A stretch of 57,906 nt of DNA from an uncultured Planktomarina sp. (GTDB taxonomy: Bacteria; Pseudomonadota; Alphaproteobacteria; Rhodobacterales; Rhodobacteraceae), in contig CAJWTH010000003.1 of assembly GCA_913047725.1 (NCBI GenBank), positions 1 to 57,906 on the forward strand. The letters run 5' to 3'. Shown one piece after another: positions 15,646 through 25,077 of this stretch (position 1 is the stretch's first letter; every line of letters starts with the position of its first letter). The notes under the pieces are model-generated. The model was not told where the DNA came from. It did not search any database and worked only from the letters and a program-made list of their open reading frames with translations. Made by a program: the position numbers and the translations under genes.

Positions 15646-17259
15646 TCAAGAGCCTCCACTGCGTGTGTTGAAAATATCAAAATGTGGTTTGTAAATATCG
15701 CTTCGCATTTGGAACGCACCCATCACGCTGTGAAAAGGATAATCGTGCGGAAGAGTTATATCTGTTAGAATGCTAGCGTTAGTTAAGTTTCGGGATTTTT
15801 TAAAACTATCTGACATCCAAACCATAAAGGGAACGCGTCTCTGCTCAGGAGGCGCAATAGCAATTGGTGCTCCGTGAAGATAGTAACCGTTCTCGCCCAA
15901 AGATTGTCCATGGTCCGAAACATAGATCATGGTGGCGTTGGTTTGTTCCAGACTTTTAAGTTGGCTTATCAGATTTGCGATCACTTGGTCTGTAAAACGA
16001 ATCGTATTATCATAAGCATTAATTAGCTCTTGCCTGGTACATTTTGCGATTTGAACAGTTTTGCATACAGGCGAAAAATGTTCGTACTCTGGTGGGTACT
16101 TTTTATAGTAAGCTGGTCCATGGCTTCCGGTAAGGTGTAAAGTTACAAAAACTCGATCGGCATTTGCCTCTTTTAATAGTTTGTCTAGGTTCCAAATTAG
16201 GGTGTCATCGTAGGCGCCAGATGGACAGTTTGTATCAATACAACTGTCTGAGATGTCTTTGGTAGTCTGATAAATGTTCACAGTCATTGGTGGTGGGCCA
16301 GAATTATTTGTTCGATAAATTGTCTTAATGCCATGACGCGTCAAATAACTCGGCAGTGGCTCAAACTTTGTACGTGAGGGTGCCTGCTGACCCTCATGAG
16401 TAAAAATACATGCGGCCGATGATATCGTATTAGTAGAACACGACAGTCCAATTGGAAATATTGCTAATTGGTGATCTTTTGTAAAAGGGTTGGTATTTTT
16501 TTTGTAACCTAGCAATGAAAAGTTATCCGCACGAGCTGCCTCTCCTAAGACAAGAACTACCACTTCTCTTTTAGCAGGTTTTTCAGAAAGGAAATATCCG
16601 TCTGGAAGAAGTGTTTGCTCACGGTTATCCAAGGCTGAGCGATTAAAGTGCCTGGCAGTATTTACGATGTAAGACCAAGGAAGAATTTTCCCACCCATTC
16701 GTGAAGCATGGTTGTCGTACCACAGCATCGTAAACGATGTCATCGTTATCCAAATAGCTAAAATCAAAATTGACCCTATTCCATACCCAAATCTCCAAAC
16801 CCGTTTTGGGACATCTAAATTGATGGATAAAACAAAGAGTGCAGGTACCAAACCTAAAAAGAATGTAGGCACAATGACTGAAATATGTAGAAGTTCTGTG
16901 GCCTCTCGGGAGTCTGTATTTAATACATTTGCTATCATGGATCGGTCAATTTCGATCCCATAGCTAATCATAAAATACAGCCCAAAGGCATTACAAATAA
17001 ATAAAACCGTAACCACCCACCGCATCAGTGAAACTGATAAGCCAGATAAAAGAAACAAGCTTGCAGCTAGCAGGCAAATTTGGAGGATTTGGAGAGAAAT
17101 TATCTGAATTATACCGCCAGAGCTTCTTAAATCACTGACTGTTAAAGCATAATCGAGAAGAGGACTTTGGAACGCAATTAAATTAAATATGCAAACTATC
17201 ATCACAAAGGATACCAAGCTTATTCTTAGCGCCCCTAGCCATTTTAGAAAATTTTGCAA
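15646..17259 (-). CDS. Phosphoethanolamine transferase-like protein, EptA family (copy 2)
   Basis: The second EptA-type protein (537 aa), first gene of the operon. It has N-terminal membrane helices (to about residue 180) and a sulfatase-like periplasmic domain with Glu240 in LVLGEAARADNFS. The nucleophile region is SCSTNTISSAACIFTH, with Thr278 between Cys274 and Cys284 at the canonical spacing, and SDHGQSLGENG and LTGSHGPAYY follow. The substitutions around the nucleophile (CSTNTISSAAC against CGTSTAVSLPC in copy 1) suggest a different acceptor. The start codon is TTG at 17259; GAGGG lies about 11 bases upstream and no in-frame ATG is nearby. Confidence 0.88.
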   Translation of the reverse strand: MQNFLKWLGALRISLVSFVMIVCIFNLIAFQSPLLDYALTVSDLRSSGGIIQIISLQILQICLLAASLFLLSGLSVSLMRWVVTVLFICNAFGLYFMISYGIEIDRSMIANVLNTDSREATELLHISVIVPTFFLGLVPALFVLSINLDVPKRVWRFGYGIGSILILAIWITMTSFTMLWYDNHASRMGGKILPWSYIVNTARHFNRSALDNREQTLLPDGYFLSEKPAKREVVVLVLGEAARADNFSLLGYKKNTNPFTKDHQLAIFPIGLSCSTNTISSAACIFTHEGQQAPSRTKFEPLPSYLTRHGIKTIYRTNNSGPPPMTVNIYQTTKDISDSCIDTNCPSGAYDDTLIWNLDKLLKEANADRVFVTLHLTGSHGPAYYKKYPPEYEHFSPVCKTVQIAKCTRQELINAYDNTIRFTDQVIANLISQLKSLEQTNATMIYVSDHGQSLGENGYYLHGAPIAIAPPEQRRVPFMVWMSDSFKKSRNLTNASILTDITLPHDYPFHSVMGAFQMRSDIYKPHFDIFNTRSGGS

Positions 17260-17634
17260 AGCAATAAGTTCCCTCGTTTAATTGTCAAATATCAGAAGAC
17301 ACATCTACGTCAACTCGTTGAGTTTTGATCATATGGGATGTCTTGAGCCAAGTGATGACATAAGCCAAAAAAATTGCCTTTTATAATTAATTTTTGTTAA
17401 TTTACGCCATAAAGTTTGTTTAATATGCTTAATTTTTAATATCGATTTTGGTGGATAAGTTTTCTTGTTAGAATTCTATGATAGTATAACTAAATACTTT
17501 ATAAAGTAGCTGCTAGAGATCTGCCATAGTTTTTCTAATCGTGTACTGTTAGGTTTAGTTTCCTGAATTAAATTTTAATTTGGTACCAATCCAAATACTG
17601 AGATTAATTGGTTTATTGTGAGAGAGGCGAAAAT
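17260..17634. other. Divergent intergenic region, AT-rich
   Basis: This 375-bp gap separates the leftward lipid operon from the rightward FAD oxidase gene. Besides the promoter above, a weak rightward promoter is possible near 17463-17491 (TTCTTG, 17-base spacer, TATAAC). No ORF, RNA or repeat was seen; the middle is very A/T-rich. Confidence 0.4.
17286..17313 (-). promoter_or_regulatory. Likely promoter of the envelope lipid operon
   Basis: On the minus strand TTGACG (17313-17308) and TATTTG (17291-17286) are spaced by 16 bases and lie 26 bp ahead of the TTG start of the first gene. It looks like a housekeeping sigma-70 promoter; no regulator-binding repeat stands out around it. Confidence 0.45.
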
Positions 17635-19053
17635 ATGCTGAAACCCGCAAGTTCTGAGTTTAAAACATATTTAGAAACGATATTACCACCCGCTGTGTTT
17701 CCAGAAATTAGTGAGAAATACCTTACGGAGCCACGGGGACGATACCAAGGTATGGCTGGTATTTTAGTTGCCCCTGACGGTACAGACCAAGTGTCAAAAA
17801 TCATCTCTGCTGCGGCGCAGGCCACTGTAGGTGTTATACCTTATGGTGGTGGTACAGGCCTTGTAGGTGGGCAGCTTTTACCTACCTCCACAGGAGAGGT
17901 GCCGGCGCCAATAATAATTAGCTTATCGCGGATGCGTAAGATTAGAAGTTATCATTCTGAAGAAAATGTTTTGGTGGTGGAGGCTGGTGTTACCTTGGCT
18001 GAGGCTAAGGCTGAAGCCCTTAACGTAAACCGACTTTTCCCGCTATCACTCACTTCTGAGGGTACGGCTCAAATTGGAGGAATTTTGGCAACAAACGCTG
18101 GTGGGGTAAACGTATTGAGATATGGAATGGCACGTGATCAAGTTCTTGGAATTGAGGCAGTAATGGCAGATGGTCAAATTTTAAAAGGCCTAAAACGTTT
18201 GCGTAAAGATAATACTGGTTATGATTTACGCCATTTGCTTATTGGTTCTGAGGGGACGCTTGGTATTATTACGGCCGCGAGTCTTAAACTTGCTGCACGG
18301 CCTAGCAATGAAGGGACAGCATTTTTGGCGGTTGAGAGCCCAACATCAGCACTTGAACTTTTGCGCCGGGCACAGGAGTTGGTGGGTGATAGTATTTCCG
18401 CATTTGAATTAATTTCAGCGCAAGCATTAGAGTTTATATCAGAAAAATTTCCACAAATGCGTCAGCCTTGGCCAAACCCACCTGAATGGTCCGTTTTGTT
18501 GCATCTAGGGCTGTCAGATAGTCAACGCTCAGAAAAAGCGTTTGATGTTTTATTTGAAAGAGCATCTGATTTGATAATTGACGGTATTATTGCTCAGTCG
18601 CAACAGCAATCTAACGATTTTTGGAGCTTACGTGAAGCTATACCACTAGCAAACAGAGCTATTGGAGCTATCTGCTCTTTCGATATTGCAGTACCACTTT
18701 CTGAAATCCCTAACTTTATTCGTAGAGCAGAGTTGCGCACCAAAAGATTTGGTAAGTTGCGGACCAACTGTTTTGGTCACCTTGGTGATGGTAATTTACA
18801 CTATAACATTTTTCCACCAGTGGGAGCATCTGCCAAAGACTATATAGAGACTAGGGATGATTTGGAAAATGAACTCCACTCTCTTGTATATGAGATGGGT
18901 GGGTCAATATCAGCGGAGCATGGCGTGGGGCGCCTCAAAGTAAATGACCTGGAACGCTTCTGTGACCCAGTCAAAATGGCGCTTATGCGAACTGTGAAAA
19001 ATGCTCTAGACCCTTTGGGAATTTTGAACCCTGGCGCAGTTTTACGGGATTGA
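17635..19053 (+). CDS. FAD-binding oxidoreductase, D-lactate/D-2-hydroxyglutarate dehydrogenase type
   Basis: A 472-residue VAO-type flavoprotein. The FAD-binding half contains IPYGGGTGLVGG, LATNAGGVNVLRYG and GSEGTLGIITA; the cap/C-terminal half ends with the metal and substrate motif FGHLGDGNLHYN and SAEHGVGRLK. These are the hallmarks of GlcD/D-LDH/D2HGDH enzymes, which oxidise D-2-hydroxyacids to 2-oxoacids. The substrate cannot be told from sequence alone. The frame extends nine codons upstream to 17608, but GAGAGGCG lies just before the ATG at 17635, which I prefer. The downstream pseudouridine synthase follows after 43 bp. Confidence 0.9.
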   Translation: MLKPASSEFKTYLETILPPAVFPEISEKYLTEPRGRYQGMAGILVAPDGTDQVSKIISAAAQATVGVIPYGGGTGLVGGQLLPTSTGEVPAPIIISLSRMRKIRSYHSEENVLVVEAGVTLAEAKAEALNVNRLFPLSLTSEGTAQIGGILATNAGGVNVLRYGMARDQVLGIEAVMADGQILKGLKRLRKDNTGYDLRHLLIGSEGTLGIITAASLKLAARPSNEGTAFLAVESPTSALELLRRAQELVGDSISAFELISAQALEFISEKFPQMRQPWPNPPEWSVLLHLGLSDSQRSEKAFDVLFERASDLIIDGIIAQSQQQSNDFWSLREAIPLANRAIGAICSFDIAVPLSEIPNFIRRAELRTKRFGKLRTNCFGHLGDGNLHYNIFPPVGASAKDYIETRDDLENELHSLVYEMGGSISAEHGVGRLKVNDLERFCDPVKMALMRTVKNALDPLGILNPGAVLRD

Positions 19054-19096
19054 TATTAGGTAATCTGATATGGCAAATTACATTTCTTAATTCAAG

Positions 19097-19771
19097 TTGG
19101 TTTCTGGAAGGCTTATCGCATTGCATTTGACAGACTATTCTCCGCCAATTGACCCGTTGGATATTGTGTACCTTGATCATGAGCTGCTGGCTGTGAACAA
19201 ACCGTCAGGGCTACTATCGGTGCCGGGTCGAGGTCCACTGTTAGCAGATTGCTTAATCGCTCGAATACAGGCAGATTATCCTAGCGCACTGTTGGTCCAC
19301 CGCCTTGACCGAGATACCTCAGGCGTAATGGTCTTTGCATTATCGGCCCACGCACAACGGCATTTAGGACTTCAGTTTGAAAAGCGCCAATCTCAGAAAA
19401 CCTATGTTGCCCGGGTTATGGGCCAGGTTGAAGGTGATGAAGGAATTATTGACCTGCCTATAATAGTAGATTGGCCCAATCGTCCAAAACAGAAAATTTG
19501 TCATGATACTGGTCGTTCGGCAGTTACCCAATGGCATGTAATTAATAGGGACATTAAGGAAACTCGGCTAAAATTGAAGCCTCAGACTGGTCGCTCTCAT
19601 CAGCTGCGCATCCACATGATGGAATTTGGACACCCTATTTTAGGGGATCCCTTCTATGGAACTCCTGAGAGCCAAACCGTTTCCCGTTTGATGCTCCACT
19701 CTCATCGCCTTCGACTTCGCCACCCTGATGGAGGTGAACAGATAGAGTTTCGTGCGAAGTTACCTTTTTGA
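19097..19771 (+). CDS. rluA: RluA-family pseudouridine synthase
   Basis: A 224-residue RluA-family enzyme with the catalytic motif HRLDRDTSGVMVFAL and the C-terminal block LKPQTGRSHQLRIHMM. Its short length and lack of an S4 domain suit RluA itself, which modifies 23S rRNA U746 and tRNA U32, rather than RluC or RluD. The start is uncertain: TTG at 19097 gives the full ORF and no ATG precedes the conserved region, but a later TTG is also possible. It is probably co-transcribed with the preceding oxidase gene. Confidence 0.85.
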   Translation: MVSGRLIALHLTDYSPPIDPLDIVYLDHELLAVNKPSGLLSVPGRGPLLADCLIARIQADYPSALLVHRLDRDTSGVMVFALSAHAQRHLGLQFEKRQSQKTYVARVMGQVEGDEGIIDLPIIVDWPNRPKQKICHDTGRSAVTQWHVINRDIKETRLKLKPQTGRSHQLRIHMMEFGHPILGDPFYGTPESQTVSRLMLHSHRLRLRHPDGGEQIEFRAKLPF

Positions 19772-19908
19772 TACTGTTAATTTTTTTATATAACTACCTG
19801 GCTATAGTTTGTTCCGCTATATAAAATTTCAACTTGCAACATGCTAAATAAAGAATAAATGTTCATTTGAATTGTAAATTTTTAGGTGTTTTTTTTGGGA
19901 GTGTAACG

Positions 19909-21327
19909 ATGGATAAATTAGATTTCTACATTAATGGCAGGTGGGTTAAGCCGTCAAAGCCGGAAACACTTGACGTAATCAACCCGGCTAATGAAGGTAA
20001 AGTTGCAACCATATCGTTAGGAAGTAGTGCCGATGTGGATCTAGCTGTTTCTGCGGCTCGAGCAGCATTTCCTTCCTATTCTGAAACGCCAGTGAATCAG
20101 CGTGTGGAGTTGCTGACAACTATCCGGGAGATCTATAAGCGTAGGCTTGATGATGTTGCTGACGCGATACAAACAGAAATGGGTGCCCCAACCTATCTTG
20201 CTAAGGGAGCACAGGCCATGGTTGGCTTAGGTCACCTGAAAGCTGCGATCCGTTCGTTGAGCAACCATGATTTTGAATACATGCACGGTGAGTTTATAAT
20301 ACGTCACGAGCCAATCGGTGTTTGTGGACTTATAACTCCTTGGAACTGGCCAGTAAACCAAGTGGTCTCCAAGCTTGCGCCATGCATTGCGTCTGGCTGT
20401 ACCGCAATATTGAAGCCTTCGGAAATTGCGCCCCTATCATCGATGGTGATTGCTGAAATTCTTCACGAGGCGGGAGTGCCTGCTGGTGTCTTCAACCTGG
20501 TTAATGGAATGGGACCCGTCGTAGGCGAGGCCATGTCTGCTCATCCAGACATAGATATGATGTCATTTACTGGCTCAACGCGCGGTGGTGTTGCGGTGGC
20601 AAAAGCATCTGCTGATAGCGTCAAACGGGTAAGCCAAGAATTGGGTGGAAAATCAGCAAATATTATTCTTGATGACGAAAGTTTTGAGAAATCCATCAGC
20701 GCTGGTGTGAGCCTTTGTATGGATAATACAGGTCAGTCCTGTAACGCTCCAACTAGGATGTTAGTACCAGCCAGTCGGAAAGAACAGGCATTTGCCGTTG
20801 CTGCTAAGGAAGCAGAAAAAACAATCGTTGGAGATCCAAAATCAGATGGTACAATAATCGGCCCACTTGTTAGCGATGTGCAATACGAAAAGGTTCAAAA
20901 TCTAATCAAAAAAGGTATTAAAGATGGCGCAACATTAGTGGCCGGAGGGCTTGGCAAGCCAGAGGGCCTAGATCAGGGTTACTATGTTAAGCCAACTGTT
21001 TTTGGAGATGTAAAAAATGACATGACAATTGCCAAGGAAGAAATTTTTGGACCAGTTCTGTCAATCATCTCCTATGATGATGTAGATCATGCAGTTACTA
21101 TAGCTAATGATACTGAATTTGGACTAGCTGCATATGTATCAGGTGAGAATAAGGAAGAGTTAACAGCCATTGCACGGCGTTTGCGCGCTGGTCAGGTACA
21201 TATAAATTACGGCTCTGGAGGTGCTAATGCACCATTTGGAGGCTTTAAGCAGTCTGGAAATGGCAGAGAGAAAGCTGAGTGGGGACTCGAGGAGTTCCTA
21301 GAAGTTAAGGCAATTTTTGGTGGATAA
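19909..21327 (+). CDS. NAD(P)-dependent aldehyde dehydrogenase
   Basis: An aldehyde dehydrogenase of 472 residues from the ATG at 19909, which has GGGAG ten bases upstream. The frame is open to 19867 but the first 14 codons are not family-like. Key residues are visible: the nucleotide-binding TPWNWPVNQV, FTGST, the general base Glu in QELGGKSAN, the nucleophile Cys in GQSCNAPTR and the end FGGFKQSG. It oxidises an aldehyde to the acid; the substrate cannot be deduced, and neighbours do not help. A strong terminator follows 32 bp downstream. Confidence 0.92.
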   Translation: MDKLDFYINGRWVKPSKPETLDVINPANEGKVATISLGSSADVDLAVSAARAAFPSYSETPVNQRVELLTTIREIYKRRLDDVADAIQTEMGAPTYLAKGAQAMVGLGHLKAAIRSLSNHDFEYMHGEFIIRHEPIGVCGLITPWNWPVNQVVSKLAPCIASGCTAILKPSEIAPLSSMVIAEILHEAGVPAGVFNLVNGMGPVVGEAMSAHPDIDMMSFTGSTRGGVAVAKASADSVKRVSQELGGKSANIILDDESFEKSISAGVSLCMDNTGQSCNAPTRMLVPASRKEQAFAVAAKEAEKTIVGDPKSDGTIIGPLVSDVQYEKVQNLIKKGIKDGATLVAGGLGKPEGLDQGYYVKPTVFGDVKNDMTIAKEEIFGPVLSIISYDDVDHAVTIANDTEFGLAAYVSGENKEELTAIARRLRAGQVHINYGSGGANAPFGGFKQSGNGREKAEWGLEEFLEVKAIFGG

Positions 21328-21358
21328 TTTAAACTAGGTATTAATTAATCTATTTTTT

Positions 21359-21388
21359 AAAAAGGCCCCAACTAGTTGGGGCCTTTTT
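21359..21388. terminator. Bidirectional rho-independent terminator
   Basis: A perfect 30-base palindrome: five A, the stem GGCCCCAACT, its complement AGTTGGGGCC, and five T. It sits between the convergent aldehyde dehydrogenase (ends 21327) and pnp (ends 21409), and has a U tract in both orientations, so it should stop both transcripts. Confidence 0.92.
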
Positions 21389-21408
21389 AGTATTATAGCT
21401 TAAAGCTT

Positions 21409-23541
21409 TTAGGACTCAGTTTCTTCTGGAGCCATTTCTTCACCAGTTTCCTGATTAACCATTTTCATCGCCAAGCGAACTTTACCGCGATCATCGAAAC
21501 CTAGTAGCTTGACCCATACTTCTTGACCCTCTTTCAGGACGTCCGACGGGTGATTTATTCTGCGGTTTTCAATTTGACTTACGTGCACTAAGCCATCTTT
21601 TTTCCCAAAGAAATTTACAAAAGCGCCAAAATCTACGACTTTTACAACTGTGCCCTTATAGATAGCGTTAGCTTCAGGCTCGGCGACAATAGCGTGGATC
21701 ATGTCATACGCTTTTTTGATACTATCGCCATTTGGACTGGCAATCTTTATCACACCCTCGTCGTTGATATCCACTTTTGCGCCAGATAATTCAACAATCT
21801 CTCGAATTACCTTACCACCAGATCCTATAACTTCGCGGATTTTATCAGTTGGAACGTTCATGGTCTCAATTCGTGGTGCGTGGATACTAAACTCTTGCGC
21901 ACCTGTAATTGACTTGGACATTTCGCCTAGAATATGAAGCCGCCCAGCTTTGGCTTGTGCCAAAGCCTTTTTCATTATGTCTTGCGTGATACCAGCCACT
22001 TTGATGTCCATTTGCAGAGACGTGATTCCAGCTTCTGTACCAGCCACTTTGAAATCCATATCGCCCAAGTGATCTTCATCACCCAAGATATCGGTCAAAA
22101 TGGCATAATCTCCGTCTTCTTCAAGGACTAGACCCATGGCCACACCTGCAACAGGTGCCTTCAAAGGCACCCCGGCATCCATCATAGATAAGGATCCACC
22201 GCAGACTGAAGCCATAGATGACGAACCATTTGATTCTGTTATTTCTGAAACTAGGCGAATGGTGTAAGGGAAATCTGTCGCAGCTGGCAGGACCGCCTGA
22301 AGCGCACGCCATGCCAATTTACCATGTCCAATTTCTCGACGACCCGGAGGCCCAAAACGGCCCACCTCTCCAACAGAGTAGGGTGGAAAGTTATAGTGTA
22401 GTAGAAAATTAGATTTATACATCCCGTTAAGAGCGTCAATCATTTGCTCATCGTCACCGGTTCCTAAAGTCGTGACAACCAGGCCTTGAGTTTCACCGCG
22501 AGTGAATAAAGCTGAGCCATGTGTTCGAGGTAGTAGACCTGTCTCACAATTGATCTCTCGGACTGTATCCAGGGCTCGCCCGTCGATACGCTTCCCATTT
22601 TTTACAACATCACCACGCAGGACTTGTGATTCCAATTTCTTCATAGCGGAACCTAAGTTTTCATCACTAAGCTGTTCCTCAGCTAAACTACCCTTGATGG
22701 TTTCTTTTGCTTCAGAAACTGCTGTAGTTCGCTCTTGCTTATCTGTGATTGCATAAGCCGCCTGCATTGAATCTTTTCCAGCAGCAGAAACCGCAGTAAA
22801 CAGGTCGCTGTAATCTGGTGCTTGAAAATTAAATGGTTCTTTTGCGCAATCTTCTGCCAAGTCAACGATAAGGTCGATTACGGGCTGGATTTGTTCATGT
22901 GCAAAAGCTACGGCACCGAGCATTTCATCTTCTGTGAGCTCATAGGCTTCTGATTCTACCATCATCACGGCGTCTTTAGTGCCAGCGACAACTAGATCTA
23001 GTCGTTGCTCCGGATCTAGGCGGAGATTGTGCATTTCGTCAATCGTTGGGTTTAGGATATAGGCTCCATCCACAAAACCAACACGTGCGGCCGCTATTGG
23101 GCCCATAAAGGGTGCGCCCGAAATTGTTAATGCCGCTGATGCTGCAATCATTGCAACCATATCTGGATCATTTACTAAATCATGAGAAAGAACAGTGCAT
23201 ATTACTAAAACTTCGTTTTTGAAGCCTGGAACAAACAATGGCCTTATTGGGCGATCGATCAAACGTGAAGTTAATGTTTCTTTCTCAGTTGGACGCGCCT
23301 CGCGCTTAAAAAAACCGCCTGGAATTTTACCAGCAGCATAATATTTCTCGTTATAATGTACAGTCAGGGGAAAGAAATCCTGACCTGGCTTTTGGTGTTT
23401 AGCAAAAGTTACGTTTGCCATTACTGAGGTTTCGCCCAGAGTGGCGATTACAGTGCCGTCTGCCTGACGCGCAACTTTACCTGTTTCCAGCGAGAGAGTT
23501 TCTTCACCCCACTGCATGGATTTTTTTGTTTCTATAAACAT
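21409..23541 (-). CDS. pnp: Polyribonucleotide nucleotidyltransferase (PNPase)
   Basis: PNPase degrades RNA 3' to 5' with phosphate. The 710-residue protein has two RNase PH-like core domains separated by a helical linker (around residues 240-310), then a KH domain ([15 protein letters not shown]) and a C-terminal S1 domain ([15 protein letters not shown]...GLVHVSQI). Length is normal. It follows rpsO in the classical rpsO-pnp order, 393 bp apart, with a terminator and two hairpins in between, which suggests a partly independent transcript and leader-mediated self-control. Confidence 0.97.
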   Translation of the reverse strand: MFIETKKSMQWGEETLSLETGKVARQADGTVIATLGETSVMANVTFAKHQKPGQDFFPLTVHYNEKYYAAGKIPGGFFKREARPTEKETLTSRLIDRPIRPLFVPGFKNEVLVICTVLSHDLVNDPDMVAMIAASAALTISGAPFMGPIAAARVGFVDGAYILNPTIDEMHNLRLDPEQRLDLVVAGTKDAVMMVESEAYELTEDEMLGAVAFAHEQIQPVIDLIVDLAEDCAKEPFNFQAPDYSDLFTAVSAAGKDSMQAAYAITDKQERTTAVSEAKETIKGSLAEEQLSDENLGSAMKKLESQVLRGDVVKNGKRIDGRALDTVREINCETGLLPRTHGSALFTRGETQGLVVTTLGTGDDEQMIDALNGMYKSNFLLHYNFPPYSVGEVGRFGPPGRREIGHGKLAWRALQAVLPAATDFPYTIRLVSEITESNGSSSMASVCGGSLSMMDAGVPLKAPVAGVAMGLVLEEDGDYAILTDILGDEDHLGDMDFKVAGTEAGITSLQMDIKVAGITQDIMKKALAQAKAGRLHILGEMSKSITGAQEFSIHAPRIETMNVPTDKIREVIGSGGKVIREIVELSGAKVDINDEGVIKIASPNGDSIKKAYDMIHAIVAEPEANAIYKGTVVKVVDFGAFVNFFGKKDGLVHVSQIENRRINHPSDVLKEGQEVWVKLLGFDDRGKVRLAMKMVNQETGEEMAPEETES

Positions 23542-23934
23542 TTATGATTTCCTATATGGCCCATTGGCCAGTAACATTGCGGCCCCATTGCCGCCGACCC
23601 CTGTATCCTATTTCCGGGCGCTGGGATCTTGACGCCACGTCTCAGATAACAGGCCTCTACAGCAAGAAGGTGAGTAGGGAAAGGGCTGGTATTTGCAACC
23701 TAATGCTCCAGCACCTCAACCAGGCCTGGTCAATTTTGTTTTTTTAGAAATGAAAATCTATGTTTTGATCAAAGTGGCGATTGAACCAGCCTTGGAGGAA
23801 GCTTCCTGTAAGCTGGAGATCCAAAATGCCTTGTTGGCCGGTATCGCTGACTACGGTGATACTGTATCAATTTCTGGTTACAAAAAAACCGCACCTGTTT
23901 GGATGCGGTTTTGTAGTCTTTAATGTATAAAAAT
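23542..23934 (-). promoter_or_regulatory. pnp leader with paired repeats
   Basis: The gap between rpsO and pnp contains the rpsO terminator (23885-23912). Close to the pnp start are two small stem-loops: GCGGC/GCCGC around 23579-23594, and GGCC/GGCC around 23560-23572. In enterobacteria a stem in this leader is cut by RNase III and then used by PNPase for autocontrol; the similar position is suggestive only. A rightward 76-codon open frame here overlaps the terminator and is not considered a gene. Confidence 0.35.
23885..23912 (-). terminator. rho-independent terminator after rpsO
   Basis: On the minus strand AAAACCGCA (23912-23904) pairs with TGCGGTTTT (23893-23885) around a 10-nt loop, and the T run continues to 23882. 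It lies 22 bp past the rpsO stop. Confidence 0.8.
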
Positions 23935-24204
23935 TTAGCGACGCAGTCCCAAACGTTTGATTAAATCTTGATATCGAGCTTCATCTTTAGCTCTGGCATA
24001 ATCAAGTAATTTCCGGCGCGTTGCCACCATTTTCAATAACCCTCGACGACCATGGTTGTCTTTTTTATGAGTTTTAAAGTGTTCGGTTAATGTTGCAATA
24101 CGGGACGAAAGAACTGCTACTTGTACCTCTGGGGAGCCAGTGTCACCCTCTTTGGTGGCAAATTCTTTCATCACACGTGCTTTTTCTTCAGCTGTAATCG
24201 ACAT
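23935..24204 (-). CDS. rpsO: 30S ribosomal protein S15
   Basis: The 89-residue S15 protein, full length, recognised by [36 protein letters not shown] and the end [10 protein letters not shown]. It binds the central domain of 16S rRNA early in 30S assembly. The ATG is preceded by AAGGAG seven bases upstream. It is followed by its own terminator and then pnp. Confidence 0.98.
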   Translation of the reverse strand: MSITAEEKARVMKEFATKEGDTGSPEVQVAVLSSRIATLTEHFKTHKKDNHGRRGLLKMVATRRKLLDYARAKDEARYQDLIKRLGLRR

Positions 24205-24426
24205 CGGGATCTCCTTTATATGTTAAGGGTTATGGCGCAGGCCGGGATGTCGTCCAGCAAGGCCCATGGAGTTGTTAAACAGAATCTAGTTGAGCTAGGC
24301 GTATAAGTAACTTCCATTCAAAAGGAAAGACTATTACTTAGAGTTTCTGTTCCCAGAATACTTTCGCTTTTCAGGCAAAGATGAAATCGCACGATGGTGA
24401 CCAGCTTTAGGTTCTTAACCCTTTAA

Positions 24427-24933
24427 TTATTCCCATTTTTCCGGTTTTTGTGAATAGGCGATGTAAAGGGGATGCTTGGGGTGTCCCCCTTTAGATATGC
24501 CTAGATGAAAAACTGGTTTGTTAGACTTTCGTAAGGTTTTCTCTACCATAGATCCACGGTTTAAATGGGCACCATGGGTTCCCCATGCTGCAATTATTTG
24601 ATCTCCCCACTGGCAGGACTCTAGTATAGTATGATCATTTTCTGGACCAATTGGATCTTTGGCTGCACGCATTTTTTTGGGATCAGTGTTGCGCCAGGCA
24701 AAAATATTAACCACCTGAAAACCGCCAAATCCCAGAGTTCGTGCCCGTCGTTCACAACGCTCCACGGTTGGATCATTTTGAACTTCGGTTGCAGTGGATG
24801 GGTTTAACATCACAAATACCACTCGAGATGCCTCTAATTTCCAAACCCTAGTCAGTGCATAGCGATATTGTTCACAATCAGAATATCTGGCTATGCTGTG
24901 GGCATCTCCTTTGGTATGAGATCTTATAATCAT
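24427..24933 (-). CDS. DUF1643 domain protein
   Basis: A 168-residue soluble protein matching the DUF1643 pattern: FVMLNPSTATEVQNDPTVERC, then VVNIFAWRNTDPKKM, then IIAAWGTHG and a C-terminal GGHPKHPLYI. No biochemical role is established to my knowledge. It sits inside the translation-related cluster between truB and rpsO, all leftward, with gaps over 140 bp on both sides, so it may have its own promoter. Confidence 0.85.
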   Translation of the reverse strand: MIIRSHTKGDAHSIARYSDCEQYRYALTRVWKLEASRVVFVMLNPSTATEVQNDPTVERCERRARTLGFGGFQVVNIFAWRNTDPKKMRAAKDPIGPENDHTILESCQWGDQIIAAWGTHGAHLNRGSMVEKTLRKSNKPVFHLGISKGGHPKHPLYIAYSQKPEKWE

Positions 24934-25077
24934 TTAGTCAGTTTGTGGGATCAGAGGAATTAATTCAAGCGTTGGCTGAGGGTAGATTTTTTATTATCAG
25001 GCCACTCATTTTGTCTTAATGATTTGCAGGAAAATATTTCTAGCCTTTCAAACACGACCGATTTCATGAAAATCAAT

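Noticed and set aside
23693-23923. 76-codon rightward ORF between pnp and rpsO
   Set aside because: It runs through the rpsO terminator, has no ribosome-binding site and no family resemblance.
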